From Butyrivibrio sp. NC2002 (GTDB lineage Bacteria; Bacillota; Clostridia; Lachnospirales; Lachnospiraceae): a DNA stretch of 64,000 nt. The position numbers and the translations under genes are program-made. The first letter of the stretch is position 1, and the number at the start of each line of letters is the position of its first letter. Positions 1 through 7,395 of the stretch are shown piece after piece. The notes below the pieces were generated by a model. The model ran no database searches and was not told where the DNA came from. It worked only from the letters and a program-made list of their open reading frames with translations. The stretch is from contig NZ_KL370881.1 of assembly GCF_000702265.1 (NCBI RefSeq), positions 332,789 through 396,788 on the forward strand. The letters are read 5' to 3'.

Positions 1-1
1 T

Positions 2-505
2 CTTGAATATCGGCATAATGTTGGAGAATGGAGAGCGGGTTCACCGAAGACAATAGCGAGCTATAGAACAATTCCGCTTACAGAATGTGCATACAAGATT
101 CTAAAGAGGCTATATGATGAAAGAAAAAATAGGTTCGAAGCTAAAGAACTTAATCAGGTTCTTTCATTTGAGGATAGGCTTACTGGAGAAACAAGACAAC
201 TCGATATGAATGACCTTGTGTTTGTGAATTATCGTACAGGAATGCCAACCAAGAACAGCTCATACGATACACATTTGTACAAACTGTGTGATGAAGCGGG
301 AATAAAACATTTCTGTATGCATGTACTGCGTCATACTTATGCAACGAGGGCTATTGAGCGTGGGGTAAGTCCTAAAGCTTTACAAAAATTATTAGGCCAT
401 GCAAGCCTGCAAGTGACTATGGATACTTATGTTCATGTGACAGATGACTCTAAGTTTAAGGCTGTGAGACAATTTGAGGGCAAGAATCCAGAAGAAAATA
501 ATTGA
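2..505 (+). CDS. Tyrosine recombinase/integrase, C-terminal part (cut by window edge)
   Basis: The frame is open from base 2, so only the last 167 codons of a longer gene are present. The visible part is the catalytic domain of a phage/ICE-type tyrosine recombinase: the HVLRHTYAT motif supplies the box II arginine, LGHAS the histidine, and MDTYVHVT the nucleophilic tyrosine. The first internal ATG (206) is not the true start because homologous catalytic-domain sequence continues upstream of it. Enzymes of this family integrate and excise mobile elements, so an element probably lies to the left of the window. Directly downstream are a terminator hairpin and AAGGGCGTAA direct repeats that could be integrase-binding or attachment sequence. 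Confidence 0.88.
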   Translation, partial: LEYRHNVGEWRAGSPKTIASYRTIPLTECAYKILKRLYDERKNRFEAKELNQVLSFEDRLTGETRQLDMNDLVFVNYRTGMPTKNSSYDTHLYKLCDEAGIKHFCMHVLRHTYATRAIERGVSPKALQKLLGHASLQVTMDTYVHVTDDSKFKAVRQFEGKNPEENN

Positions 506-517
506 TATTTGAGAAAT

Positions 518-554
518 CTACGCCCTTGTTGTATAAAAGGGCGTAGAACTATTT
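518..554 (+). terminator. Terminator-like hairpin after the integrase
   Basis: CTACGCCCTT (518-527) pairs perfectly with AAGGGCGTAG (537-546), followed by a short T-run. It lies just after the integrase stop and would end its transcript. Confidence 0.6.
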
Positions 555-580
555 TAAAAAAGGGCGTAAAAAGGGCGTAA
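537..580. repeat. Three AAGGGCGTA direct repeats, possible att/arm sites
   Basis: AAGGGCGTAG at 537-546 and AAGGGCGTAA at 560-569 and 571-580 lie between the integrase and ychF. The last two are spaced 11 bp apart, about one helical turn. Such phased repeats beside an integrase are typical of attachment or arm-type sites; the role here is inferred. Confidence 0.4.
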
Positions 581-634
581 ACTTCCCTGATAAAACCCCA
601 AAAACCCTTTAAAATAGGGAAAGGAGAAATATTT

Positions 635-1732
635 ATGAAACTAGGAATCGTGGGACTTCCGAACGTCGGAAAGAGTACCCTTTTTAACTCACTTACAAAT
701 GCAGGAGCACTTGCTGCTAACTATCCTTTCGCAACAATTGATCCTAACGTTGGAATCGTTGCTGTTCCGGATAAGAGACTTCAGCTTCTTGGAGATCTAT
801 ATCATTCCAAGAAGGTAACACCTGCCACTATCGAGTTCGTAGACATTGCAGGACTTGTAAAGGGTGCATCAAAGGGTGAAGGCCTCGGAAACCAGTTCCT
901 TGCTAATATTCGTGAGACAGACGCAATCGTGCATGTAGTCAGATGCTTCGATGATCCTAATGTTGTTCATGTAGATGGATCAGTTGATCCTGCAAGAGAT
1001 ATAGAGACAATCAACCTCGAGCTTATTTTTGCAGATCTTGAAGTTCTTGAGAGAAGAATTGCCAAGACAACCAAGGCTGCAAGAATGGACAAGGCAGCAG
1101 CTAAGGAACTTGAACTTCTTAACAAGATCAAGGCAGTTCTTGAAGACGGCAAGATGGCTAGAGAGCTTGAGCTTGATGATGAAGATGAGAAGGCACTTAT
1201 GAACACCTATGACCTTCTTACATGGAAGCCTGTTATCTATGCAGCTAATGTCCTCGAGGATGATCTTGCAGATGATGGAGCTTCTAATAAATATGTAGCA
1301 GCTGTCCGTGAGCTTGCATCAAAATCAGGCAGTGAAGTATTTGTGATCAGTGCTCAGATTGAAGCTGAGATTTCAGAACTTGAGGCAGATGAAAAGGCTG
1401 AGTTCCTTGAAAGTCTCGGTCTTAAGGAGTCAGGCCTTGATAAACTAATAGCAGCAAGCTATAGAACTCTTGGACTTATGAGCTTCCTTACATCCGGCGA
1501 AGATGAGACCAGAGCATGGACCATCAAGATCGGAACCAAGGCACCTCAGGCAGCAGGTAAGATTCATACAGATTTTGAAAGAGGATTTATCAAAGCGGAA
1601 GTCATCAACTATGAAGATCTTCTCCGTGAAGGTTCCCTTGCAGCAGCAAGAGAAAAAGGACTTGTCCGCATGGAAGGAAAAGAGTACGTCGTTCAGGACG
1701 GCGATGTGATATTGTTTAGATTCAACGTGTGA
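635..1732 (+). CDS. ychF: Redox-regulated ATPase/GTPase YchF
   Basis: This 365-residue protein is full length for the Obg-related YchF (OLA1) family, which binds ATP in preference to GTP and associates with ribosomes. The P-loop GLPNVGKST is at residues 7-15, the switch II motif DIAG at 70-73, a central coiled-coil region follows (about 130-200), and a TGS domain forms the C-terminus (about 280-363). The start ATG has an AAAGGAG ribosome site. It is a host housekeeping gene directly beside the integrase remnant, so it probably marks the right boundary of an integrated element. It ends in a large multi-hairpin terminator region. Confidence 0.96.
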   Translation: MKLGIVGLPNVGKSTLFNSLTNAGALAANYPFATIDPNVGIVAVPDKRLQLLGDLYHSKKVTPATIEFVDIAGLVKGASKGEGLGNQFLANIRETDAIVHVVRCFDDPNVVHVDGSVDPARDIETINLELIFADLEVLERRIAKTTKAARMDKAAAKELELLNKIKAVLEDGKMARELELDDEDEKALMNTYDLLTWKPVIYAANVLEDDLADDGASNKYVAAVRELASKSGSEVFVISAQIEAEISELEADEKAEFLESLGLKESGLDKLIAASYRTLGLMSFLTSGEDETRAWTIKIGTKAPQAAGKIHTDFERGFIKAEVINYEDLLREGSLAAAREKGLVRMEGKEYVVQDGDVILFRFNV

Positions 1733-1881
1733 TACTGCAAAGTATCGCAGCAAAATAAAGAAGGACACCAATGCAAGCTCGCTTGCTTATTGGTGTCCTT
1801 CTTTATTTTGGTATGAGGCGCGCAGCGCCTCAACGAGAAATCGCTAAGCGATTTCGAGTCTGCGGTGCTTTGCAGTATCAC
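1729..1881. repeat. Nested multi-hairpin element containing the ychF terminator
   Basis: An outer inverted repeat (GTGATACTGCAAAG at 1729-1742 with CTTTGCAGTATCAC at 1868-1881) encloses three hairpins. One is a 21-bp perfect stem (1752-1772 with 1789-1809) whose loop is itself the hairpin GCAAGC/GCTTGC. The others are TGAGGCGC/GCGCCTCA (about 1814-1832) and GAAATCGC/GCGATTTC (about 1837-1855). The first stem followed by TTCTTTATTTT can act as the terminator of ychF. The whole looks like a cloverleaf or REP/MITE-like unit, not a simple terminator. The outer arm begins within the last codons of ychF. Confidence 0.75.
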
Positions 1882-1922
1882 TTCTTTATTTTGCCAAATT
1901 GGCAGTTTACTTTTGAAATATT

Positions 1923-1943
1923 AATGATATCATAATGATATCA
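1923..1943. promoter_or_regulatory. Tandem AATGATATCA repeat before the CPBP gene
   Basis: AATGATATCA occurs at 1923-1932 and again at 1934-1943, 11 bp apart, and each contains the palindrome TGATATCA. It lies in the promoter region of the following gene and could be an operator. No regulator is identified. Confidence 0.3.
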
Positions 1944-2009
1944 GATAGATAATACATATGAAAACCGCAAGTAAATCCTTCGGAATTTTCATAGAAATTG
2001 GAGGGAATT

Positions 2010-2930
2010 ATGGAAACTGATCAATACACAAACCGGAATTTTAGTAAGTACCTTCGCTGGGTATTTATGATCGCCTGGGTAATGCAGGTAGCGATATGGA
2101 TGCTCTACCAAAACGGCGGAAGAGTACCGGGACAACTACTAATGTCAATCATGATGTATGCGCCACTTGTTGCGGTACTATTAGCAGGTGTGAAGCTTAA
2201 GGGCATGGGATGGAAGCCGAGGCTTAAGGGCAACATAGGAGTTTTGCTTTTTTCATGGTTTATGCCGACAATCCTGACATTTATCGGAGCTGCTTTATAC
2301 TTTGCTATTTTCACAGGCCATCTTGATCTGACAGGAGAGAGCATAATGGCATCTCTTGGGGATGCCGGAACTGCCGCGTTGGAACAGCTTAAAGCGCAGG
2401 GAATCAGTTATGCTACTTACATGCTTATGACTTCCATAGGGGCTTCGATATATGCACCGCTTTTAAATATGTTTTTTGCAATCGGTGAAGAGGCAGGCTG
2501 GCGAGGCTATATGTACCCGGTATTAAAAGAAAAATATGGGAGAAAGAAAGGTGTCATTATCGGCGGAATCATTTGGGGTATCTGGCACTGGCCTCTTATA
2601 GGTCTTATCGGATATGAGTATGGATATGAATACGTTGGCTTCCCAATAACCGGTATGCTTATGTTCCTTTTATTTACGATTGCACTTGGAATTATGTGTG
2701 ACTGGGTTTATGAAAAGAGCGGATGCATCTGGTTTCCTGCAATCCTTCATGGATCAATCAATGCTGCAGCGACTATTCCGATAGCTGTATGCAGGGCTGA
2801 TACAGGAAGCTTTAGACTGCTTGGTCCTGTGCCTAATGGTTTGATCGCAGGACTTCCGATAATACTGGTTTCATTATGGCTGTTACATAAAAATTATAGT
2901 GCAAAAAACATTAAAAACTATCAGCAGTAA
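2010..2930 (+). CDS. CPBP family intramembrane metalloprotease
   Basis: This 306-residue polytopic membrane protein belongs to the CPBP (Abi/CAAX prenyl protease 2-like) family. It has the family motifs: EEAGWRGY with the glutamate pair and arginine, a second motif GIIWGIWHWPL with metal-binding histidine, and HGSINAA near the C-terminus. These residues form the glutamate/histidine active site inside the membrane. Members process membrane peptides or confer bacteriocin self-immunity; the substrate here cannot be told. A TTG 12 bases upstream is in frame, but ATG 2010 sits at proper distance from GGAGGG (2000-2005). It appears to be a single-gene unit or to share a transcript with the SPFH gene 32 bases downstream. 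Confidence 0.87.
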   Translation: METDQYTNRNFSKYLRWVFMIAWVMQVAIWMLYQNGGRVPGQLLMSIMMYAPLVAVLLAGVKLKGMGWKPRLKGNIGVLLFSWFMPTILTFIGAALYFAIFTGHLDLTGESIMASLGDAGTAALEQLKAQGISYATYMLMTSIGASIYAPLLNMFFAIGEEAGWRGYMYPVLKEKYGRKKGVIIGGIIWGIWHWPLIGLIGYEYGYEYVGFPITGMLMFLLFTIALGIMCDWVYEKSGCIWFPAILHGSINAAATIPIAVCRADTGSFRLLGPVPNGLIAGLPIILVSLWLLHKNYSAKNIKNYQQ

Positions 2931-2962
2931 AGACTGGTTTATAAATAATAGGAGGAAAGATC

Positions 2963-4027
2963 ATGAATGAAAATGTAAAAGAGAAAATTTTAAATGGACC
3001 AAAGAACGGAATGGTAATGATGTGCATCACAATGTGCGCATACGCAGCAGCAATAGCGCTGCTTGTTGTTACTGCTATAGGGCTTGATGGCGCTGCGGTT
3101 CTTATTACCGGTGCTACATCAGCAGGTTTTAACCAATTCCTGTTTATCCTTAGCTGTGTATATGTAGCTCTTGGATGGATCCCGTTTCTTGGACTTAAGG
3201 TGTTAAAACCGGGCGAAGCGCTTGTTCTTACACTATTTGGGAAATACATTGGAACACTCAAGGAGGATGGATTTTATTATGTAAATCCTTTCTGCATAGC
3301 ATTTAATCCTGCAGCAGATACTAAGCTTGGACAGAGCGGAGACATCGCTGATAAAAAGATGATAGCAGGAGTAAAAATTTCCGGCGCTGACATGGAACTT
3401 AGTGGTTCATCATCCAAGAAGATTTCGCTTAAGGTTATGACACTTAGCAATTCGAAACAGAAGGTAAATGATCTTCTTGGTAATCCTGTAGAAGTTGCTG
3501 TTGCTGTTATGTGGAGAGTTACTGATACCGCGAAAGCTGTTTTTGCAGTGGACAATTATAAGGAATACCTGTCACTTCAGAGCGATACTGCTGTAAGAAA
3601 TGTTGTTAAGCTATATCCTTATGACATTACAGAGAATGTCGATACTACAGGCGATGGCAAGGCGGATGACGGAAGTCTTCGCGGTTCTACTGAGGTAGTA
3701 GCACAGCGTATTAAGGATGAAATTCAGGCAAAGGTTTTGGATGCCGGAATAGAAATAGTTGATGCCAGAATTACTTATCTTGCTTATGCACCTGAAATAG
3801 CCGCAGCAATGCTTCAGAGACAGCAGGCTGCAGCAGTAGTTGATGCAAGAAAACTCATAGTTGACGGAGCTGTAGGAATGGTCGAACTTGCCTTGGAGAG
3901 ACTTAATGAAAAAGACCTTGTTGAACTGGACGAGGAGAGAAAGGCAGCCATGGTTTCAAATCTTCTCGTTGTTCTGTGCGGAAATCATGATGCTCAGCCC
4001 GTTGTTAATTCAGGAAGCTTGTACTAA
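2963..4027 (+). CDS. SPFH/band 7 domain membrane protein
   Basis: This 354-residue protein has two hydrophobic segments near the N-terminus (about residues 17-40 and 54-77), followed by an SPFH/prohibitin-type domain (about 85-290) whose helical C-terminal part is rich in Ala/Gln/Arg (AAMLQRQQAAAVVDARK). SPFH proteins form oligomeric rings in membrane microdomains and act as scaffolds for protease or lipid functions. The start has a GGAGGAAAG site. Its stop overlaps the start of the Arc-like gene by one base, implying translational coupling; SPFH genes paired with such small proteins are a recurring arrangement in Firmicutes. Confidence 0.85.
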   Translation: MNENVKEKILNGPKNGMVMMCITMCAYAAAIALLVVTAIGLDGAAVLITGATSAGFNQFLFILSCVYVALGWIPFLGLKVLKPGEALVLTLFGKYIGTLKEDGFYYVNPFCIAFNPAADTKLGQSGDIADKKMIAGVKISGADMELSGSSSKKISLKVMTLSNSKQKVNDLLGNPVEVAVAVMWRVTDTAKAVFAVDNYKEYLSLQSDTAVRNVVKLYPYDITENVDTTGDGKADDGSLRGSTEVVAQRIKDEIQAKVLDAGIEIVDARITYLAYAPEIAAAMLQRQQAAAVVDARKLIVDGAVGMVELALERLNEKDLVELDEERKAAMVSNLLVVLCGNHDAQPVVNSGSLY

Positions 4028-4224
4028 TGGCTGAAAAAAAGCAGGTTCCCTTAAGACTGAGCGCAAAGTTATATGATGCCATTGCTGCCTGGGCAGAGGA
4101 TGACTTTCGATCGGTAAACGGGCAGATAGAATATTTGCTCACGGAATGTGTAAAGCAGAGAAAAAAGGACGGCAAGTATGTTTCAGAACATCTCGATGAG
4201 CCGCCTGAATTCGATATTAAATAA
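4027..4224 (+). CDS. Arc-like ribbon-helix-helix small protein
   Basis: This 65-residue protein (N-terminus MAEKKQVPLRLSAKLYDAI) resembles the Arc/MetJ ribbon-helix-helix fold: a short beta strand PLRLSAKL, then two helices. It contains the FRSVNGQIEYLL pattern common in Arc-like proteins associated with SPFH partners. Its ATG overlaps the TAA of the SPFH gene, so the two are probably made together. Whether it binds DNA or instead the SPFH protein is not known. The start has no separate strong ribosome site, which fits coupling. Confidence 0.75.
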   Translation: MAEKKQVPLRLSAKLYDAIAAWAEDDFRSVNGQIEYLLTECVKQRKKDGKYVSEHLDEPPEFDIK

Positions 4225-4240
4225 GATGAAATATAAGAAA

Positions 4241-4293
4241 ACCCTTACTGCATTTCTTTTCTTTCTTTTAGAAACAGCGGTAAGGGATTTTTC
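4241..4293 (+). terminator. Terminator after the SPFH/Arc pair
   Basis: CCCTTACTGC pairs with GCGGTAAGGG (one G-T pair) across a long T-rich loop, followed by ATTTTTC. It terminates the plus-strand SPFH-Arc transcript. Confidence 0.7.
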
Positions 4294-4315
4294 TTTAAAT
4301 AGAGCTCTTAATAGG

Positions 4316-4363
4316 ACTCATAACAGAATTCATAACAGAATTCATAACAGGACTCATAAAATA
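4316..4363. repeat. Four imperfect 12-bp tandem repeats
   Basis: The units ACTCATAACAGA, ATTCATAACAGA, ATTCATAACAGG and ACTCATAAAATA follow one another. They sit between two convergent genes. Flanking sequence (AGAGCTCTTA on the left, TTATTAGAGCT on the right) is partly complementary, so the block could fold back. A frame across it encodes a low-complexity peptide but has no gene-like features. Confidence 0.6.
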
Positions 4364-4389
4364 ACTCTTATTAGAGCTTCTATAGATGC

Positions 4390-5037
4390 TTACAGTTTTG
4401 CGCATGTATAGACATCAAGGCCTTGCCCTAAAAGCTTCATTATTGTTAATTCATCAATTGCATCTTCTATAGCATTGTGGACTTCACTGTAAGCGGCATC
4501 TTTACGGAGCATCTTTAAAATATTTTCAACTGAATAGCCGCTCTTTAGACGACCGCTTTTGCATAACGCGGCATCGTCGGGAATAGAATGGTTGAACTGC
4601 TTGTATGCCGCAATGCGCATGATGTCATACCACTCAAAACCTGATAATTCCATGAGGTGACTGCGGTCAAATCTTGCGTTGTATGCATATATTCCGGTAA
4701 CACCATTTTCTTTGAGATAATCGCTTATCCCGGATATGGCTTCTTTTCTGGAAACAACCTCCATGGGGACGCTGCAGGAAGTCCTTAGCACTCCTGAAAA
4801 CATACCGCCGACTCTGTATTCGGGATCGATCACATAATACTTGGAATCTATGTGCTCAAAGCCTGCGGGATCGGCAAGAGCTATTCCTATGGACATTACT
4901 TCATCATTCCAGTTAGTTTCTGTATCTATAACAGCAATCGTTTTATCTGGCTTTTTTGCTCTTTTTGTTGTGGGAACTTTTGAACTGTTCTCAGAGCTGT
5001 TTTTTATCATGTTTAAAAAATCAAGGCTGTAACTCAT
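4390..5037 (-). CDS. DEDDh-type 3'-5' exonuclease (DnaQ/PolC epsilon-like)
   Basis: This 215-residue protein contains the exonuclease RNase T/DNA pol III epsilon fold. Exo I is IDTETNW (about residues 37-43), Exo II is in YNARFDRSHL, and Exo III has HNAIEDAIDE with the histidine and aspartate of the DEDDh class. These four acidic residues and the histidine bind two metal ions for 3'-5' hydrolysis. The N-terminal 30 residues are Ser/Lys-rich and probably disordered. It is a stand-alone proofreading or repair-type nuclease transcribed away from the mraZ cluster; its exact substrate (DNA or RNA) is not visible from sequence. The start has GGAG immediately upstream. Confidence 0.85.
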   Translation of the reverse strand: MSYSLDFLNMIKNSSENSSKVPTTKRAKKPDKTIAVIDTETNWNDEVMSIGIALADPAGFEHIDSKYYVIDPEYRVGGMFSGVLRTSCSVPMEVVSRKEAISGISDYLKENGVTGIYAYNARFDRSHLMELSGFEWYDIMRIAAYKQFNHSIPDDAALCKSGRLKSGYSVENILKMLRKDAAYSEVHNAIEDAIDELTIMKLLGQGLDVYTCAKL

Positions 5038-5293
5038 GTTTCTCCATATTAATAAAAGTAGTTTAATAAAGGTATTTTGCTATTACCAATATATAAGATA
5101 AGCGCCTTACGGGTAATAGCCACCTAAAACATCATAATTGATTATCGTTTTTGAGACAAGGAAAAGCTTCCCTGGTATTATTCTTTTGCAAAAAAACACA
5201 TAAATTAATTTTAAATATTTATTAAGTATATATAAAAATATTATTAAAACTAAATATAGATATTATAAAAATCCAATCCACAATATCTTGCGC

Positions 5294-5332
5294 AACACAC
5301 CTTGAAAATTTGTCTCTAAGGTGTGTTTTTGT
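5294..5332 (+). terminator. Terminator-like hairpin in the 420-bp gap before mraZ
   Basis: AACACACCTT (5294-5303) pairs perfectly with AAGGTGTGTT (5318-5327), followed by TTTTTGTT. No gene precedes it on this strand within 420 bases, so it may end a short leader/small RNA or shield mraZ from readthrough. The remaining gap (5038-5290) is AT-rich and shows no ORF I can support. Confidence 0.6.
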
Positions 5333-5366
5333 TAGTGGAAATCAGCATTTCAAAGGACTCAAACAG

Positions 5367-5395
5367 TTGTTAAAAATATAAAAATGGTTTATTAT
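5367..5395 (+). promoter_or_regulatory. Promoter of the mraZ division cluster
   Basis: TTGTTA (5367-5372), a 17-base spacer and TATTAT (5390-5395) fit a sigma-A promoter. It is placed so that transcription would begin just before the GTGG repeat operator. Confidence 0.55.
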
Positions 5396-5403
5396 ACATT
5401 TAG

Positions 5404-5448
5404 GTGGTAAAAAGTGTCACTTTGTGGTGGCAAATGGTAGATAAGTGG
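5404..5448 (+). promoter_or_regulatory. MraZ-type operator: GTGG repeats at 10-bp spacing
   Basis: GTGG begins at 5404, GTGT at 5414, GTGG at 5424, ATGG at 5434 and GTGG at 5445. These are four to five direct repeats phased at one helical turn. MraZ proteins are known to bind direct TGGG/GTGG-type repeats upstream of their own gene, so this is very probably the autoregulatory site. It overlaps the mRNA leader and leaves no normal Shine-Dalgarno sequence for mraZ. Confidence 0.75.
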
Positions 5449-5457
5449 TAAAAAATT

Positions 5458-5898
5458 ATGGGAAGGGCATACAAAGGCGAATACAGCCATTCAATCGATG
5501 CAAAAGGACGACTGATCATCCCATCCAAGTTCCGCGATTTGCTAGGAGAGCAATTTGTTGTGACTAAAGGATTTGATGGATGTCTCTTTGTGTTTGATCA
5601 GGATGGATGGGACGCTTTTGAAGAAAAGCTCAGAAACCTTCCTATGGATATTCCCGGAGCTAGGCAACTTGGCAGATTTTTCATGGCAGGTGCCGATGAT
5701 GTAGAAGTTGACAAACAGGGAAGAATACTACTTAAGCAGAATTGGTTACAACATGCCGGAATTGAGAAAGAGGCAGTGGTAGCCGGCGTTGGAAACAGAG
5801 TTGAAATCTGGAGTAAGGATAAGTGGGAAGAAGCAACCACATTTGATGATATCGATAGCATTGCTGCTAAGATGAGCGAATATGGACTCAGTATATAA
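5458..5898 (+). CDS. mraZ: Transcriptional regulator MraZ
   Basis: This 146-residue protein is full length for MraZ, with two AbrB-like SpoVT domains. The conserved DAKGRLIIPSKFRD motif is near the N-terminus (about residues 15-28), and the second repeat has VDKQGRILL (about 82-90). MraZ forms ring-shaped oligomers that bind the phased repeats upstream and repress or tune the division/cell-wall operon it heads. The ATG has only a weak ribosome site (AAGTGGTA), because the operator repeats occupy the leader. rsmH follows after 18 bases. Confidence 0.95.
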   Translation: MGRAYKGEYSHSIDAKGRLIIPSKFRDLLGEQFVVTKGFDGCLFVFDQDGWDAFEEKLRNLPMDIPGARQLGRFFMAGADDVEVDKQGRILLKQNWLQHAGIEKEAVVAGVGNRVEIWSKDKWEEATTFDDIDSIAAKMSEYGLSI

Positions 5899-5916
5899 GG
5901 TAATAAGGTATACGAT

Positions 5917-6858
5917 ATGGATTTTAAACACTATTCAGTACTCCTAAATGAGACGATTGACAACTTAAATATTAAACCTGATGGCATTTATGTCGACGGA
6001 ACCCTGGGAGGTGCCGGACACAGTAGCCACATAGCTGCAAAGCTTTCAGATGGAGGCAGACTGTTTGGAATTGATCAGGATGAGGATGCTATAAAAGCGG
6101 CATCCGAGAGACTAAGGCCATACGAGGATAAAGTGACGATCATCCGCGACAACTACGAAAATGCCGTGAGCAGGATAAAAGAGCTCGGGGTCAATGAAGT
6201 CGACGGAATAATACTCGATCTTGGCGTTTCTTCTTTTCAGCTTGACAATGAGGAACGCGGCTTTAGCTACAGGTATGATACTCCACTTGACATGCGAATG
6301 GACAGAAGACAGGAACTCACTGCAAGAGAGATTGTAAATGAGTTTTCTGAGATGGAGTTATTCCATATTATAAAAAATTACGGCGAAGATAAATTCGCCA
6401 AAAATATAGCAAAACATATAGTTGCAAACAGAAAGCAGAAGCCAATAGAGACCACTTTCGAACTGAACGAGATCATCAAGGCAGCGATTCCTGCCAGGAT
6501 GAGGGAGAAAGGCGGCCACCCCTCAAAAAGAACTTTTCAGGCTTTGAGAATAGCTTGCAACAGAGAATTGGAAGTGCTTGAAAATTCGCTCGATGGAATG
6601 ATCGATTTTCTTGCACCCGGCGGAAGAATCTGCGTGATCACATTCCATTCTCTTGAGGACAGGATTGTCAAAAACAATTTCAGGAAAAATGAAAATCCCT
6701 GCACCTGCCCTCCGGAAATACCTATCTGTGTGTGCGGAAAGAAATCAAAAGGAAAAGTAATCACAAGAAAGCCGATCTTGCCGTCGGAAAAAGAACTTGA
6801 AGAAAACAGCAGAAGTAAGAGTGCTAAGCTCAGAGTCTTTGAAAAAATAACCAAATAG
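5917..6858 (+). CDS. rsmH: 16S rRNA (cytosine1402-N4)-methyltransferase RsmH
   Basis: This 313-residue protein has the MraW/RsmH signature: an HYSVLLNE N-terminus, the SAM-binding motif [10 protein letters not shown] (about 27-36), [10 protein letters not shown], and [14 protein letters not shown]. The C-terminal [12 protein letters not shown] and GKVITRKPI segments are also typical. It methylates N4 of C1402 in 16S rRNA using S-adenosylmethionine. It sits in the canonical position between mraZ and ftsL. Confidence 0.96.
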   Translation: MDFKHYSVLLNETIDNLNIKPDGIYVDGTLGGAGHSSHIAAKLSDGGRLFGIDQDEDAIKAASERLRPYEDKVTIIRDNYENAVSRIKELGVNEVDGIILDLGVSSFQLDNEERGFSYRYDTPLDMRMDRRQELTAREIVNEFSEMELFHIIKNYGEDKFAKNIAKHIVANRKQKPIETTFELNEIIKAAIPARMREKGGHPSKRTFQALRIACNRELEVLENSLDGMIDFLAPGGRICVITFHSLEDRIVKNNFRKNENPCTCPPEIPICVCGKKSKGKVITRKPILPSEKELEENSRSKSAKLRVFEKITK

Positions 6859-6903
6859 CAGTTTCAAAGTAGCTTTGTTTGCGCGTTTTTATGAGGAAAT
6901 ATT

Positions 6904-7344
6904 ATGGAAAAAAGATATGTTTACGGCAACACGGCAAGAAAAATAAATAATCCCCAAAGAAGAGATGACATACCGCTTCACGTTCAAAAAAGAGCTCAGG
7001 CAAAAAGACGTGCGCATAGAATGAGTTTTGGATATTTGTTATTTTTGACACTTGCAGTCGTGGCCACAGGGGTTATACTTACATGGTACATAACTCTGCA
7101 GGCGCAGATAAAAAACAGTGTAAAGACAGTATCCACACTGGAAGCAAAATTAAACACGTTGAGACAGGACAATGACGAAGCTTACAACAAAGCGGTGAGC
7201 AGTCTTGACCTTGAAGAGATAAAGCGAATTGCTATAGGCGAGTATGGTATGACCTATGCTACTGAAGGACAGATTGTTGAATACTCAAATGAGGGAGGAA
7301 ACGATTACGTCAGACAGGTTGCTCCTATACCTGACGGGAACTGA
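6904..7344 (+). CDS. ftsL: FtsL-like septum protein
   Basis: This 146-residue single-pass protein has a basic cytoplasmic N-terminus, one transmembrane helix (about residues 41-63) and a heptad-like coiled coil (about 66-100). This is the architecture of FtsL/DivIC bitopic division proteins that bind FtsQ and FtsI at the septum. Sequence identity within this family is always low, so the assignment rests on topology, length and the position between rsmH and ftsI. GAGG precedes the ATG. Confidence 0.8.
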   Translation: MEKRYVYGNTARKINNPQRRDDIPLHVQKRAQAKRRAHRMSFGYLLFLTLAVVATGVILTWYITLQAQIKNSVKTVSTLEAKLNTLRQDNDEAYNKAVSSLDLEEIKRIAIGEYGMTYATEGQIVEYSNEGGNDYVRQVAPIPDGN

Positions 7345-7395
7345 CAGGGGATAAAAAGGTGGCTTATATGCAATAGAGCAGTATTGGTAGATGGT

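Noticed and set aside
967..1206. Serine-rich minus-strand ORF inside ychF
   Set aside because: It is an antisense shadow of the coiled-coil codons of ychF, without ribosome site or family resemblance.
4316..4363. CRISPR array
   Set aside because: Repeat units are 12 bp with no spacers, and no cas genes are present; no other array was seen in the window.
4178..4411. A 77-codon plus-strand ORF across the terminator and tandem repeats
   Set aside because: It overlaps the Arc-like gene in another frame, spans a terminator and encodes only repeat-derived low-complexity sequence.
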